Shown here in pieces: positions 47,431-60,088 of a DNA stretch of 64,000 nt. Position numbers and translations under genes: made by a program. The stretch lies in assembly GCF_023091745.1 (NCBI RefSeq), contig NC_068912.1, forward strand, positions 53,932,567-53,996,566, read 5' to 3'. The first letter of the stretch is position 1; every line of letters begins with the position of its first letter. The notes beneath the pieces were generated by a model, which was not told the origin of the DNA, ran no database searches, and saw nothing but the letters and a program-made list of their open reading frames with translations. Source of the DNA: Budorcas taxicolor. Taxonomy: Eukaryota; Chordata; Mammalia; Artiodactyla; Bovidae.

Positions 47431-48490
47431 GGCTGACCTGTTATTAGCTTCTCAAAATTCACACTGAACTTGATAATTTAACAGTAAAATGTGGATATAC
47501 TCAAGAAGTCCAAGTGTCTACCTTCATCTGTAAAAAGAAGGATGCTCAGAAAACAGTAGGAGACAGGTCCACTGTCCGCAGCACTGCTTTACCAGGACTA
47601 TGTTCAGAGCCGGGTGACACAGCTTTAAGACATGCCATATTCCGAACACTGGAGAGCCATGCAGTTTAACACATAAAAATTAATCATTCATTGTGTCCAA
47701 GTCAAAAGCTCTGCTTCCACAACTACAAAAGATGAATGATGCTTGCAGGAAGCAACAGGAAATGGGGCTTGTTTACTTCTGACTTACCTACTCGAGGAAA
47801 GCAAGGCCATCTTTTTTTATGGAAACATACCAAACAAACCAATTCTATGCATTAGAAATGCTACCTTAACCAAAAATCAGAAAAATAGAGACATGGAGTC
47901 ATTGAGTCTAAGCCTCTCATAAACATTTATTATATTCTTTAGATCTCTAACGTGAAAAAATTACAAATATCTAACACATACATACACATATATTCTTTCC
48001 TACATACAAAATAAACAAAGGATAGGAAGATGATATTTTACCAAAATGCATACAGATTTAATTTTCTGTTTAATTGGTTTTAAAACATCAAAAGAATTTT
48101 ACTCAAAACATCTGTAAGAATAGTAATCTTTTTACATACTAAGCATTCAGTACTTATTTGCCCCAAGCTACCAATGTAAAAGTAATTATCTTTACCATGT
48201 GTTCACAATCCAGAATATTAATCTTACCCTATGAATGCTGGTCAACTGGAAATGCTGCAATTAGTTTCTATTTGAAAAATTCCTAAAGAGAAAAGCATAA
48301 ACATACTGTTACATTTTATCCGTCACAAACTGCAAGACAATTTTATCCATTTTTGTGGTTCTAAAGTTTCAAACATCTATAACAACTTTCTGAAACATAC
48401 AAAAGATAACAGTTTAATAAAGCAACTGCTGTTAAAGAGGTCACTTTTAACCTCTCACAAAAGTTGTCAACTAAAACCCAGGGAGGTAAA
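47431..48490. other. intronic stretch, nothing recognised
   Basis: AT-rich unique-looking DNA without ORFs or repeats I can name. Confidence 0.5.
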
Positions 48491-48496
48491 TAAATC

Positions 48497-48692
48497 GCAG
48501 GGTGGCACTAGTGGTAAAGAACCTGCCTCCACTGCAGGAGACTAAGAAACGTGGGTTCAGTCCCTGGGTGGGGAAGATCTTCTGGAGAAGGGCATGGCAA
48601 CCCACTCCAGTATTCTTGCCTGGAGAATCCCATGTTCAGAGGGGTCTGGTGGTCTATAGGGTTGCAAAGAGTCAGACACAATTGAAATGACT
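48497..48692 (+). repeat. Bov-tA SINE
   Basis: 'cagggtggcactagtggtaa', 'ggcaacccactccagtattc' and 'gagtcagacacaattgaaat' show a full plus-strand copy. Confidence 0.95.
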
Positions 48693-50710
48693 TAGCATGC
48701 ATGCACGTCATAAGTTAAGCATTTAATTCCATCACCATGGCAATTTACAAGGCATAAAATATGAACTTTAAATTTTTAATGAAGAATGAGATAAGCATTA
48801 TATCTAAGGCATCACTATAAGAAAATTGTTTTCTCTTAACTAAAAGAAAAATTCATTGAAAATATCTATGCTTCTTACAGAATATAAGGAAACATGGGGA
48901 GAAAACAACTTAATGTTTAGGATCATTTTCTCCTTCCAGTTTTATTTTTGTTTTGTTTTTTGCTGGCCTGCTAGTTATATACAATTATACCATTATAAAA
49001 TTCAATGATAAGATATTGAGATCTTTTTGACTCATCACTTCTCATAGGCTTTCTTGATGTTGTAGTTTCTCTAAACATCATTTTTAAATCATAACAGTTC
49101 ACACATGGATATGTCATAGTTTACAAAATCATTTCCTTACTGAATCATAGATTTATCTTTTCATTACTAATAATGCATATTATTACTAATACGTAACTCT
49201 GTTCATGTGATTTCCTTTGCAGAGACCTCTGGAAGTAGTAAGAGTACTAGGCTAAAGAGCATAAACATTTTAAGGCTTCTGATATATCAAATTATTTCCC
49301 AAGGAGATTACACTAATTTTCTTTCCTGTAAACAGTATGAGTAATACCCTCATGAGGTGGGAATCATCTTTAAAAATAAAAGTCTTTGCTAATTCCATAC
49401 ATGAAAATAATCTCACTGTTGCTTTACTGTATATTTCTTTGAACTGGCATGAATGCTTCCCAACATGTTTCAACAATGAGTTTCATTACCCTTTTCTATT
49501 GCACATTTACCTAAACTGGAGTATTTTGCTGAGAAGACACAAATGTAGAACTTAATGCAAACTCTCTCACAATGACAGCTTGTCATCTCAGAGTGAAGCC
49601 ACTGTTGTCAAGTAAAAAAAAAAAAAACAACAACAGCAACAAAATGTAGCTCAGTGTCTTTATCCAGCCTAAAATCAAATCACTCAAATTCATTTTAGAA
49701 ACAACAGCAAAAGTTAACACCTCTCTTTCTCCTCAGCACCAAACAACAGTGCAAGCTGGAATAATGAAATGTGAAAGTACTAAATCACAATGCTTCTAAG
49801 AATAGAAATAAATGTTCCATATTAGGCAAGATCAAAATAGGACTTGGACTGTCACAGTCATTGTGACAAACCCAGCTGCTGAGGCAGCATCATTGAGTTC
49901 CCCAGATTGCTGTGCTGGAGTGTTACAAAACTGGCCTTATCTACCTCTGAAAAATATTTACTCTCCCCAGAGGCAAGACACAAGATGTTTATTTTCCCTG
50001 AAAAAAATAAATCCCAAGATAACCTTAAAAATGTATTCTGGAAGATTGGAGATGACAAACACTGAGAACTCCCTTTCTCAAATAAGAGGTTTTTTCAGAA
50101 GTCTCCCAGGCAGGGACACAAAACAGAACACTCCCAAGGGACTGTGGATTAAAGAACAATAGGGGACAACCAGCTTTCTGATAGAACACAAAAGGTCCCA
50201 AGGCTTTTACTTTGAAAACTGAGACGTCCAGGGGCTCTTATTTCCTTCTAGTCCATGGAGATAGCAGAGTCTGAGGAAACAAACTTCTCTGTAGTAATGC
50301 AAAGGCCTACTATAAAATTTTAGAATCTGAGAAAGGCCTTCCATTTGGGAGAATTTGTCTCTCAGTGATAGATTCCTTTTATGACGTAGCAAGGAGTCAA
50401 GAATCTTTCTTTACCATCTAAGCCACCAGGTCAATATGGCAAGAATCACTGCGATGTCACACTTACTCAACCTGCCTTGTGCAATTCCATAAGTTTAAGG
50501 CTTTAGGTTGCGTAAAATGAAAGTATCCTATTTTCATCCATTTGAAAGATTCAAACTCTGAATACCAGATTTACTTAAAATTAAGAAAGGGTATTTCACT
50601 TCGCCAATGATCCTGCCCTAGGATCACTGTCATGAATCACTGCCTTGAGCCACACTGACCTCCACAGGCTACATTCACTGTTCTTCCATCTGCTTTCCCA
50701 GAAGACTCAC
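48693..50710. other. intronic stretch, nothing recognised
   Basis: Unique-looking AT-rich DNA with an A-rich run at about 49614-49650. The ORF of 116 codons at 49812-50162 matches no family I know and is likely chance. Confidence 0.5.
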
Positions 50711-51361
50711 AGATCATGGCATCTGCTCCCACTTCACTTCATGGCAAATAGATGGGGAAACAATGGAAAATGAAAAACTATTTTCTTGGGCTCCAAAATC
50801 ACTGCAAATGGTGACTGTAGCCATGAAATTAAGATGCTTGTTCCTTGGAAGAAAAGCTACGACAAACCTAGACAACATATTAAGAAGAAAGACATTACCT
50901 TGCCAACAAAGATCTGTATAGTTAAAGTTATGGTTTCTAGTAGTCATGAATGGATATGAGAGTTGGACCATAAGGAAGGCTGAGCACCGAAGAATTGATG
51001 CTTGTGAACTGTGGTGTTGGAGAAGACTCTCAAAAGTCCCTTGGACTGCAGGGAGATCAAACCAGTTAATCCTAAAGGAAATCAATCCTGAATATACATT
51101 GGAAGGACTGATGCTAAAGTTGAAACTCCAATACTTTGGCCACCTGATGGGAAGAGCTGACTCATTAGAAAAGACCCTTATCCTGGGAAGATTGCAGGTA
51201 GGAGGAGAAGGGGACAACAGAGGATGAGATGGTTGAATGACATCACTTACTGAATGGACATGAGTTTGAGCAAGCTCCGGGAGATGGTGAAGGACAGGGA
51301 AGCCTGGTGTGCTGCAGTCCATGGGGTCGCAAAGAGCTGGACATGACTGAGCAACTGAACA
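50711..51361 (+). mobile_element. BovB (RTE) LINE fragment, inactive
   Basis: Plus-strand copy of the last part of the BovB reverse transcriptase and the 3' end. The frame at 50946-51227 contains GYESWTIRKAEHRRIDACEL and LKLQYFGHLMGRADSLEKTL, both BovB hallmarks. Frames are broken and the 5' portion with the YADD motif is missing. It ends near 'gactgagcaactgaacaata'. Confidence 0.93.
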
Positions 51362-51409
51362 ATAGTTCTCTCCCACTATTTTATGACATGTAATAAGTTA
51401 CTATTTCAA

Positions 51410-51560
51410 GTTCCTTGAGGACTGGGGCAGAATCTTATTTACCTATATTCTCAGGATCTAGCCCAGTGTCTCTTTCTAAGGCTAGACATAGGGCCTGGAT
51501 ATTATGGCAGCTTCCCTGTACCAATTCATCAATGGGGTGTTCAAACATCCTTGGAAAGTT
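51410..51560 (+). repeat. L2 LINE fragment
   Basis: 'gttccttgaggactggggca' and 'ggatctagcccagtgtctct' match the L2 3' region. Confidence 0.55.
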
Positions 51561-52920
51561 AGTGAAATTAAACTAAAATATGCCTTTTCTCAGGGATGGT
51601 ACAGAATATGGCTGGAAGAAAAGGCAAGGAGTCTGCTACTTTTCTTCTGGTCAGTTGAGATTCTGAGAACTGGCAAAAAGGGGAACTAGAGGTGCTCTTT
51701 GGCTACCCTATTATCTCTCATACAGCTCCTGGCTTCTCTTAACAATGTTGTGAACAAATATTTAAAGAATAGCAGGGGGGCAGTCCTAAGAAGGTGGAGG
51801 AATAGGATGGGGAGACCACTTTCTCCTCCACAAATTCATCAAAAGAACATTTGAACGCTGAGTAAATTCCACAAAACAACTTCTGAATGCTGGCAGAGGA
51901 CATCGGGCACCCAGAAAAGCAGCCCATTGTCTTTGAAAGGAGGTAAGAAAAAATATAAAAGATAAAAAGAGAGACAAAAGAGGTAGGGACGGAGATCCGT
52001 CCCGGGAAGGGAGTCTTAAAAAAGAGAGAAGTTTCCAAACATCAGGAAACACTCTCACTGGTGAGTCTGTGGCGAGCCTTGGAACCTCAGAGGGCAACAT
52101 AATCGGGAGGAAAAATAAATAAATAATTAAAACCCACAGATTATGTGCCCAACGGTAACTCCCGGTGGAGAAGCAGCGCAGACTCCCGCAACTGCCATTA
52201 GCAAACGGAGGCTGGGCAGGGAGGTACCAGCTGCATTGCTTAGAGTAAGGACCAGGCCTGAATGCCCCAAGGGCAGTCTGAGGGAACTAACTAGAGATAG
52301 CAAACCAGACTGTGGGATAGCTATCCCAGGAAAAGCCCTAACCTAAGACACCGCCAGGCCCGCTCAAAGAACAAAGGACTGAACAGAGCTAGCTGGCTGC
52401 GGGCCGGCCCATACCCTGCCGGAGACAGGCAGGCAAGGGCAGCCCGAGCAGGAAGGGGGCAATCGCAGCCCCAGAGAGGCATCATCTACCAAACTGCAAG
52501 CAGACTTCGTTGCTAACCAAGACTTCTTGGGATTCTGGACGGTTGACATCCGCCTGAGAAGGTGCGCCGGTTGTACACCCAGAAAACCAAGCGGCAGGGA
52601 TAGGGGAGGCGATAAGTCACAGTGACCACGCTCGCCAAGCACCTGGTCACCTGAGCTGCTCGCACCTGGCAAGGGAGCAAAACGCAGGCCCAACTGAGTC
52701 TGTGCCTTTGTGGAGTACCCAAGTACCTGAACCTGAGCGGCTTAGACCTGGGAAGTGCATACAACCCAGGGCTGGCCTCAGACAGTTCCTGGCAGAGCAA
52801 CCTAGAGCCTAAGCAGTGTAGACAGGGAAAGTACACATGCCAGGAGCTGGGGCAAACCCAGTGTGGCCGAGACACTGCGAGCACACGCCAGTGTTACTCG
52901 TTTGCAGTGTTCTTCTCTCC

Positions 52921-53052
52921 CCAGGAGAAGGCGATGGCACCCCACTCCAGTACTCTTGCCTGGAAAATCCCATGGACAGAGGAGCCTGGTAGGCTGCAGT
53001 CCATGGGGTCACGAAGAGTTGGACACGACTTCACTTTCACTTTCACTTTCCC
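52921..53052 (+). repeat. Bov-A SINE monomer
   Basis: 'gagaaggcgatggcaccccactccag' (26 bases at 52924-52949) through 'gttggacacgacttc' and an ACTTTC repeat tail. It is inserted in the L1 5' UTR; 'ctccccag' before and 'ctccccacag' after may be its duplication. Confidence 0.9.
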
Positions 53053-53225
53053 TCCCCACAGCACGACGGAACAAGTGAGCCTAAAAAAGTGTTCACCACC
53101 GCCCCCTTGTGTCAGGGTGGAAATTAGACACTGAAGAGACAGGCAAACAGAAGAAGCTAAAACAGAGGGAACAGCCTTCGAAGAGACAGGTGCAATAGAT
53201 TAAAACCCTGTAGTTAGCACCAAAA

Positions 53226-53342
53226 AATGGCAACCCACTCCAGCATTCTTGCCTGGGAAATTCCATGGATGGAGGAGCCTAGTAGGCTACAGTCCATGGG
53301 GTCAGAGAGAGTTGGACACGACTGAGTGACTTCACTCACTCA
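53226..53342 (+). repeat. Bov-A SINE monomer
   Basis: 'aatggcaacccactccagca' through 'gttggacacgactgagtgac' and a short ACTC repeat. A second independent monomer in the L1 5' UTR. Confidence 0.9.
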
Positions 53343-53752
53343 CATAGGAAGGGGCCTATAGATCTTGAGAAGTATAAGCAGGATCAAGGAACTATCTGAA
53401 AATGAACTGACCCCAAACTGTCCACAACAACACCAGAGAAAGCCCTAGATATATTTTTACTATTATCATTCTTTAAATTAAAAAAAAAATTATTTTTAAG
53501 TCCTCTATTACTCCTTTAATTTTCATTTTTATAACCTACTATTACTTTGCAAAAAAAAAAAGACCCCATTTTTTAAAGCAAACTTCATATATATATTTTA
53601 TAATTTTTGTGACTTTGTTTTTTTTCTTTAACATTGTATTTTTGAGAATCCAACCTCTACTCCAGATTTTTAATCTTTGCTTGTTGGTATTTGTTATCAA
53701 TTTTGTACCTTTAAGAACCCAATCTTCAGTACCCATTTTTACTTGGGAGCGA

Positions 53753-54180
53753 GATTACTGGCTTGACTGCTCTCTCCCCTCTTTGGACTCTGCTTTTTCT
53801 CCACTGGGTCGCCTCTATCTCCTCCCTCTCCCTTCTCTTCTCTACCCAACTCTGTGAATCTCTCTGTGTTCGGACTGTGGAGAACACTTAGGGAACTGAT
53901 TACTTGCTGGATCTGTCTCTCTCCTTTTGATTCCCCCCTTTATCCTTCTGGCCACCTCTGCCTCCTTCCTCCCTCTTCTCTTCTCTGTATAACTCCGTGA
54001 AGATCTCTGAGGCATCCAGATTGTGGAGAGCACATAGGGAAGTGATTACTGGCTAGCTTGCTCTCTCCTCTTCTGATTCCCCCTCTTCTCCTCCTGGTCA
54101 CCTCTATCTCCTTCTCTTCTCTTCTCCATGTAACTTTGAACCTTTCTGGGTGTCCTTCACTGTGGAGAAACTTTTCTCTT
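53753..54180 (+). repeat. three ~145-base tandem units in the L1 5' UTR
   Basis: Units start at gattactgg/gattacttg near 53753, 53898 and 54044, spacings of 145 and 146 bases. Each has a CT-rich stretch ('ctcttctcttct'), then 'gactgtggagaacac' or a variant. The third unit is truncated. Confidence 0.85.
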
Positions 54181-54755
54181 TTTTTTTTTGAAACTTTTCA
54201 TCTTTAACCTAGATGAGATGTTTTTATCATTGGTGCTATATAGATGGAGAAGTCTTGAGGCTACTGTAAGAATAAGAGTGAAAACCAGAGGCAGGAGGCT
54301 TAAGTTCAAATCCTGAGAACACCAGAGAACTCCTGACTCCAGGGAACATTAACTGATAGGAGCTCATCAAATGCCTCCATACCTACACTGAAACCAAGCA
54401 CCACTCAAGGGCCAACAAGTTCCAGAGCAAGACATACCACACAAATTCTCCAGCAACACAGGAACATAGCCCTGAGCTTCAATATACAGGCTGCCCAAAG
54501 TCACACCACTGACATCTCATAACTCATTACTGGACACTTCCTTGCACTCCAGAGAGAAGAAATCCAGCTCCACCCACCAGAACACCCACACAAGCTTCCC
54601 TAACCAGGAAACCTTGACAAGCCCCCCATTCAAACCCACCCACAGCTAGGAAACTCCACAATATAGAGAAATCCACAAACTGCCAGAATATGGTAAGGCC
54701 ACCCCAAAAACAGCAATATAAACAAGACGAAGAGGCAGAGAAATACCCAGCAGGT

Positions 54756-55650
54756 AAAGGAACATGATAAATGTCCACCAAACCAAACAAAAGAGGAAGA
54801 GATAGGGAATCTACCTGATAAAGAATTCCGAATAATGATACTGAAAATGATCCAAAATCTTGAAAACAAAATGGAGTTACAGATAAACAGCCTGGGGACA
54901 AGGATTGAGAAGATACAAGAAAGGTTTAACAAGGACCTAGAAGAAGTAAAAAAGAGTCTATATATGAATAATGCAATAAATGAGATAAAAAACACTCTGG
55001 AGGGAACCAACAGTAGAATAACGGAGGCAGAAGATAGGATAAGTGAGGCAGAAGATAGAATGGTAGAAATAAATGAATCAGAGAGGAAAAAAGAAAAATG
55101 AATTAAAAGAAATGAGGACAATCTCAGAGACCTCCAGGAAAGTGTTAAACGCCCCAACATTCGAATCATAGGAGTCCCAGAAGAAGAAGACAAAAAGACA
55201 GACCATGAGAAAATACTTGAGGAGATAATAGTTGAAAACTTCCCTAAAATGGGGAAGGAAATAATCATCCAAGTCCAAGAAACCCAGAGAGTCCCAAACA
55301 GGATAAACCCAAGGCGAAACACCCCAAGACACATATTAATCAAATAAACAAAGATCAAACACAAAGAACAAATATTAAAAGCAGCAAGGGAAAAACAACA
55401 AATATCACACAAGGGGATTCCCATAAGGATAACAGCTGATCTTTCAATAGAAACTCTTCAGGCCAGGAGGGAATGGCAAGACATACTTAAAGTGATGGAA
55501 GAAAATAACCTACAGCCCAGATTACTGTACCCAGCAAGGATCTCATTCAAATATGAAGGAGAAATCAAAAGCTTTCCAGACAAGCAAAAGTTGAGAGAAT
55601 TCAGCACCACCAAACCAGCTCTCCAACAAATGCTAAAGGATATTCTCTAG
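54756..55650 (+). pseudogene. L1 ORF1 remnant
   Basis: ORF1 encodes the trimeric RNA-binding chaperone of L1. The N-terminal coiled-coil part reads open at 54835-55098 (MILKMIQNLENKMELQINSL). The frame breaks at a TGA at 55099-55101. The RNA-recognition part continues in another frame with NIRIIGVPEEEDKK at about 55157-55198, followed by an in-frame TAA at 55345-55347. The normal C-terminal end is at the TAG 55648-55650. It is not translatable as one protein. Confidence 0.88.
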
Positions 55651-55680
55651 ACAGGAAACACAAACCCAAAAATAAAGTAA

Positions 55681-58600
55681 ATGGCAACAGGATCATACTT
55701 ATCAATAATTACCTTAAACATAAATGGGTTGAATGCCCCAACCAAAAGACAAAGACTGGCTGAATGGATACAAAAACAAGACTCCTATATATGTTGTCTA
55801 TAAGAGACCCACTTCGAAACAAGGGACACATACAGACTGAGAGTGAAGGGCTGGAAAAAGATATTCCATGCAAATAGAGACCATAAGAAAGCAGGAGTAG
55901 CAATACTCATATCAGAGAAAATAGACTTTAAAACAAAGGCTGTGAAAAGAGACAAAGAAGGACACTACATAATGATCAAAGGATCAGTCCAAGAAGATAT
56001 AACAATTATAAATATATATGCACCCAACATAGGAGCATCACAGTATATAAGACAAATGCTAACAAGTATGAAAGGGGAAATTAACAACAACACAATAATA
56101 GTGGGAGACTTAATACCCCACTCATACCTATGGACAAATCAACTAAACAGAAAATCAACAAGGGAACACAAACTTTAAATGATACAATAGATGAGTTAGA
56201 CCTAATTGATATCTATAGGACATGTCACCCCAAAACAATGAATTTCACCTTTTTCTCAAGAGCACATGGAACCTTCTCCAGGATAGATCACATCCTGGGC
56301 CATAAATCTAGCCTTGGTAAACTGAAATTGAAAAAAATTGAAATCATTCCAAGCATCTTTTCTGCCCATAATGCAGTAAGATTAGATCTCAATTACAAGA
56401 GAAAAACTATTAAAAATTCCAACATATGGAGGCTGAACAACACGCTGCTGAATAACCAACAAATCACAGAAGAAATAAAAAAAGAAATCAAAATATGCAC
56501 AGAAACAAATGAAAATGAAAACACAACAACCCAAAACCTGTGGGACACTGCAAAAGCAGCACTGGGGGAAGGTTCATAGCAATACAGGCATACCTCAAGA
56601 AACAAGAAAAAAGTCAAATAAATAATCTAACTCTATACCTAAAGCTACTAGAAAAGGAAGAAATGAAGAACCCCAGAGTTAGTAGAAGGAAAGAAATCTT
56701 AAAAATTAGGGCAGAAATAAATGCAAAAGGAACAAAAGAGACCATAGCAATCATCAACAAAGCCAAAAGCTGGTTCTTTGAGAAGATAAATAAAACTGAA
56801 AAATCATTAGCCAGACTCATCAAGAAACAAAGGGAGAAAAAGCAAATCAATAAAACTAGAAATGAAAATGGAGAGATCACAACAGACAACACAGAAATAC
56901 AAAGGATCATAAGAGACTACTATCAGCAATTATATGCCAATAAAATGGACAACGTGGAAGAAATGGACAAATTCTTAGAAAAGTACAACTTTCCAAAACT
57001 GAACCAGGAAGAAATAGAAAATCTTAACAGACCCATCACAAGCACGGAAATTGAAACAGTAATCAGAAATCTTCCAAGCAAACAAAAGCCCAGGACCAGA
57101 CGGCATCACAGCTGAATTCTACCAAAAATTTAGAGAAGAGCTAACACCTATCCTACTCAAACTCTTCCAGAAAATTGCAGAGGAAGGTAAACTTCCAAAC
57201 TCATTCTATGAGGCCACCATCACCCTAATACCAAAATCTGACAAAGATGCCACAAAAAAGAAAACTACAGGCCAATATCACTGATGAACATAGATGCAAA
57301 AATCCTTAACAAAATTTTAGCAATCAGAATCCAGCAACACATTAAAAAGATCATAAATCATGACCAAGTAGGCTTTATCCCAGGGATGCAAGGATTCTTC
57401 AATATCCGCAGATCAATCAATGTAATACACCACATTAACAAATTGAAAAATAAAAGCCACATGATTATCTCAATAGATGGAGAGAAAGCATTTGACAAAA
57501 TTCAATATCCATTTATGATAAAACCCTCCAGAAAGCAGGAATAGAAGGAACATACCTCAACATAATAAAAGCTATATATGACAAACCCACAGCAAACATT
57601 ATCCTCAATGGTGAAAAATTGAAAGCATTTCCCCTAAAGTCAGGAACAAGACAAGGGTGCCCACTGTCACCACTACTATTCAACATAGTTTTGGCCACAG
57701 CAATCAGAACAGAAAAAGAAATAAAAGGAATCCAAATTGGAAAAGAAGAAGTAAAACTCTCACTGTTTGCAGATGACATGATCCTCTACATGCTGCTAAG
57801 TCACTTCAGTCGTGTCCGACTCTGTGTGACCCCATAGATGGCAGCCCACTAGGCTCCCCCGTCCCTGGGATTCTCCAGGCAAGAACACTGAAGTGGGTTG
57901 CCATTTCCTTCTCCAATGCATGAAAGTGAAAAGTGAAAAGGAAGTTGCTCAGTCATGTCCAACTTTTCACGACCCCATGGACCGCAGCCTACCAGGCTCC
58001 TCTGTCCATGGGATTTTCCAGGCAAGAGTACTGGAGTGGGGTGCCATCACCTTCTCCGGATCCTCTACATAGAAAACCCTAAAAGACTCCACCAGAAAAT
58101 TACTAGAGGTAATCAATGAATATAGTAAAGTAGGATATAAAATCAACACACAAAAATCCCTTGCATTCCTATACACTAATAGTGAGAAAATAGAAAGAGA
58201 AATTAAGGAAACAATTCCATTCACCATTGCAACGAAAAGAGTAAAATACTTAGGAATATATCTACCTAAAGAAACTAAAGACCTATATATAGAGAACTAT
58301 GAAACACTGATGAAAGAAATCAAAGAGGACAGTAATAGATGGAGAAATATACCGTCTTCATGGATGGGAAGAATCAATATAGGGAAAATGAGTATACTAC
58401 CCAAAGTAATCTATAGATTGAATGCAATCCCTATCAAGCTACCAACAGTATTTTTCACAGAGCTAGAAAAAATAATTTCACAATTTGTATGGAAATACAA
58501 AAAACCTCGAATAGCCAAAGCAATCTTGAGAAAGAAGAATGGAACTGGAACAATCAAGCTGCCTGACTTCAGGCTCTACTACAAAGCCACAGGCATCAAG

Positions 58601-59765
58601 ACAGTATGGTACTGGCACAAAGACAGAAATATAGATCAATGGAACAAAATAGAAAGCCCAGAGATAAATCCATGCACCTATGGACACCTTTTCTTTGACA
58701 AAGGAGGCAAGAATATACAGTGGAGAAAAGACAAACTTTTTAATAAATGGTGCTGGGAAAACTGGTCAACCACTTGTAAAAGAATGAAACTAGAACACTT
58801 TCTAACACCATACACAAAAATAAACTCAAAATAGATTAAAGATCTAAACGTAAGACCAGAAACTATAAAACTCCTAGAGGAGAACACAGGCAAAACACTC
58901 TCCAACATGAATCACAACAGGATCCTTATGACCTACCTCCCAGAAAACTGGAAATAAAACCAAAAATAAACAAATGGGACCTAATTAAAATTAAAAGCTT
59001 CTCCACAACAAAGGAAACTATAAGCAAGGTGAAAAGACAGCCTTCAGAACGGGAGAAAATAATAGCAAATGAAGCAACTGACAAAGAATTAATCTCAAAA
59101 ATATACAAGCAACTTATGCAGCTCAATTCCAGAAAAATAAACAACCCAATCAAAAAATGGGCCAAAGAACTAAATAGGCATTTCTCCAAAGAAGACATAC
59201 AGATGGCTCACAAACACATGAAAAGATGTTCAACACCACTCACTATCAGAGAGATGCAAATCAAAACCACAACGAGGTACTATTTCACGCCAGTCAGAAT
59301 GGCTGCGATCCAAAAATCTACAAGCGATAAATGCTGGAGAGGGTGTGGAGAAAAGGGAACCCTCTTACACTGTTAGTGGGAATGCAAACTAGTACAGCCA
59401 CTATGGAGAACAGTGTGGAGATTCCTTAAAAAATGGAAATAGAACTGCCATATGACCCAGGAATCCCACTGCTGGGCATACACACCGTGGAAACCAGAAT
59501 TGAAAGAGACACATGTACCCCAATGTTCATCGCAGCACTGTTTATAATAGCCAGGACATGGAAACAACCTAGATGTCCATCAGCAGAAGAATGGATAAGA
59601 AAGCTGTGGTACATATACACAATGGAGTATTACTCAGCCATTAAAAAGAATACATTTGAATCAGATCTAATGATGTGGATGAAACTGGAGCCTATTATAC
59701 AGAGTGAAGTAAGCCAGAAAGAAAAACACCAATACAGTATACTAACGCATATATATGGAATTTAG
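55681..59765 (+). pseudogene. L1 ORF2 remnant (endonuclease and reverse transcriptase)
   Basis: ORF2 normally joins an apurinic-type endonuclease, a reverse transcriptase and a cysteine-rich C-terminus. The endonuclease part lies at 55681-56580, with NIYAPN at about 56010-56027 and RIDHILGHK at about 56282-56308, split by a frameshift near 56110-56130. A TAG follows at 56577-56579. The reverse transcriptase part spans about 57000-58250, with QGCPLSPLLFN at about 57654-57686 and the FADD motif at 57766-57777, broken by a Bov-A2 insertion directly after. Further frameshifts lie near 57100 and 57250, and a TAG is at 58832-58834. The C-terminal part reads to the TAG at 59763-59765. The copy is dead. 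Confidence 0.92.
57792..58059 (-). repeat. Bov-A2 SINE inside L1 ORF2
   Basis: Two minus-strand BovB-derived monomers ('gtgtccgactctgtgtgacc' and 'catgtccaacttttcacgac'), flanked by the duplication atcctctacat (57781-57791 and 58060-58070). Confidence 0.97.
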
Positions 59766-60088
59766 AAAGATGGTAACGATACCCTGTAGGCGAGACAGCA
59801 AAAGAGACACAGATATATAGAACAGTCTTTTGGACTCTGTGTGAGAGGGCAAGGGTGGGATGATTTGGGAGAATGGCATTGAAACATGTATATTATCATA
59901 TGTGAAACGAGTTGCCAGTCCAGGTTTGATGCATGATACAGGATGCTTGGGGCTGGTGCACTGGGATGACCCAGAGGGATGGGATGGGGAGGGAAGTGGG
60001 AGGGGGGTTCAGGATGGGGAACACATGTACACCTGTGGTGGATTCATGTCAATGTATGGCAAAACCAATACAATAATGTGAAGTAATT

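Larger units (their letters stand above)
51777..54700 (+). promoter_or_regulatory. L1 5' UTR / internal promoter region
   Basis: This is the upstream, noncoding part of the L1. About 52140-52880 is GC-rich with many CpGs, unlike the AT-rich surroundings. A pyrimidine-rich part with three imperfect ~145-base tandem units follows at 53753-54180. L1 5' UTRs carry promoter activity in general. Activity of this copy is not shown by the sequence. Confidence 0.75.

Noticed and set aside
49812..50162. 116-codon plus-strand ORF as a novel gene
   Set aside because: No signature, no repeat structure, unremarkable start context and no splice logic; its length is within chance expectation for this span.
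52140..52880. GC-rich block as the CpG-island promoter of LRRC8B
   Set aside because: It lies inside the L1 bounded by target duplications and is the L1 5' UTR, so it is not the ancestral host promoter.
54630..55424. 264-codon minus-strand ORF
   Set aside because: It is the complement of A-rich L1 ORF1 sequence, giving a hydrophobic low-complexity frame; it is not a gene.
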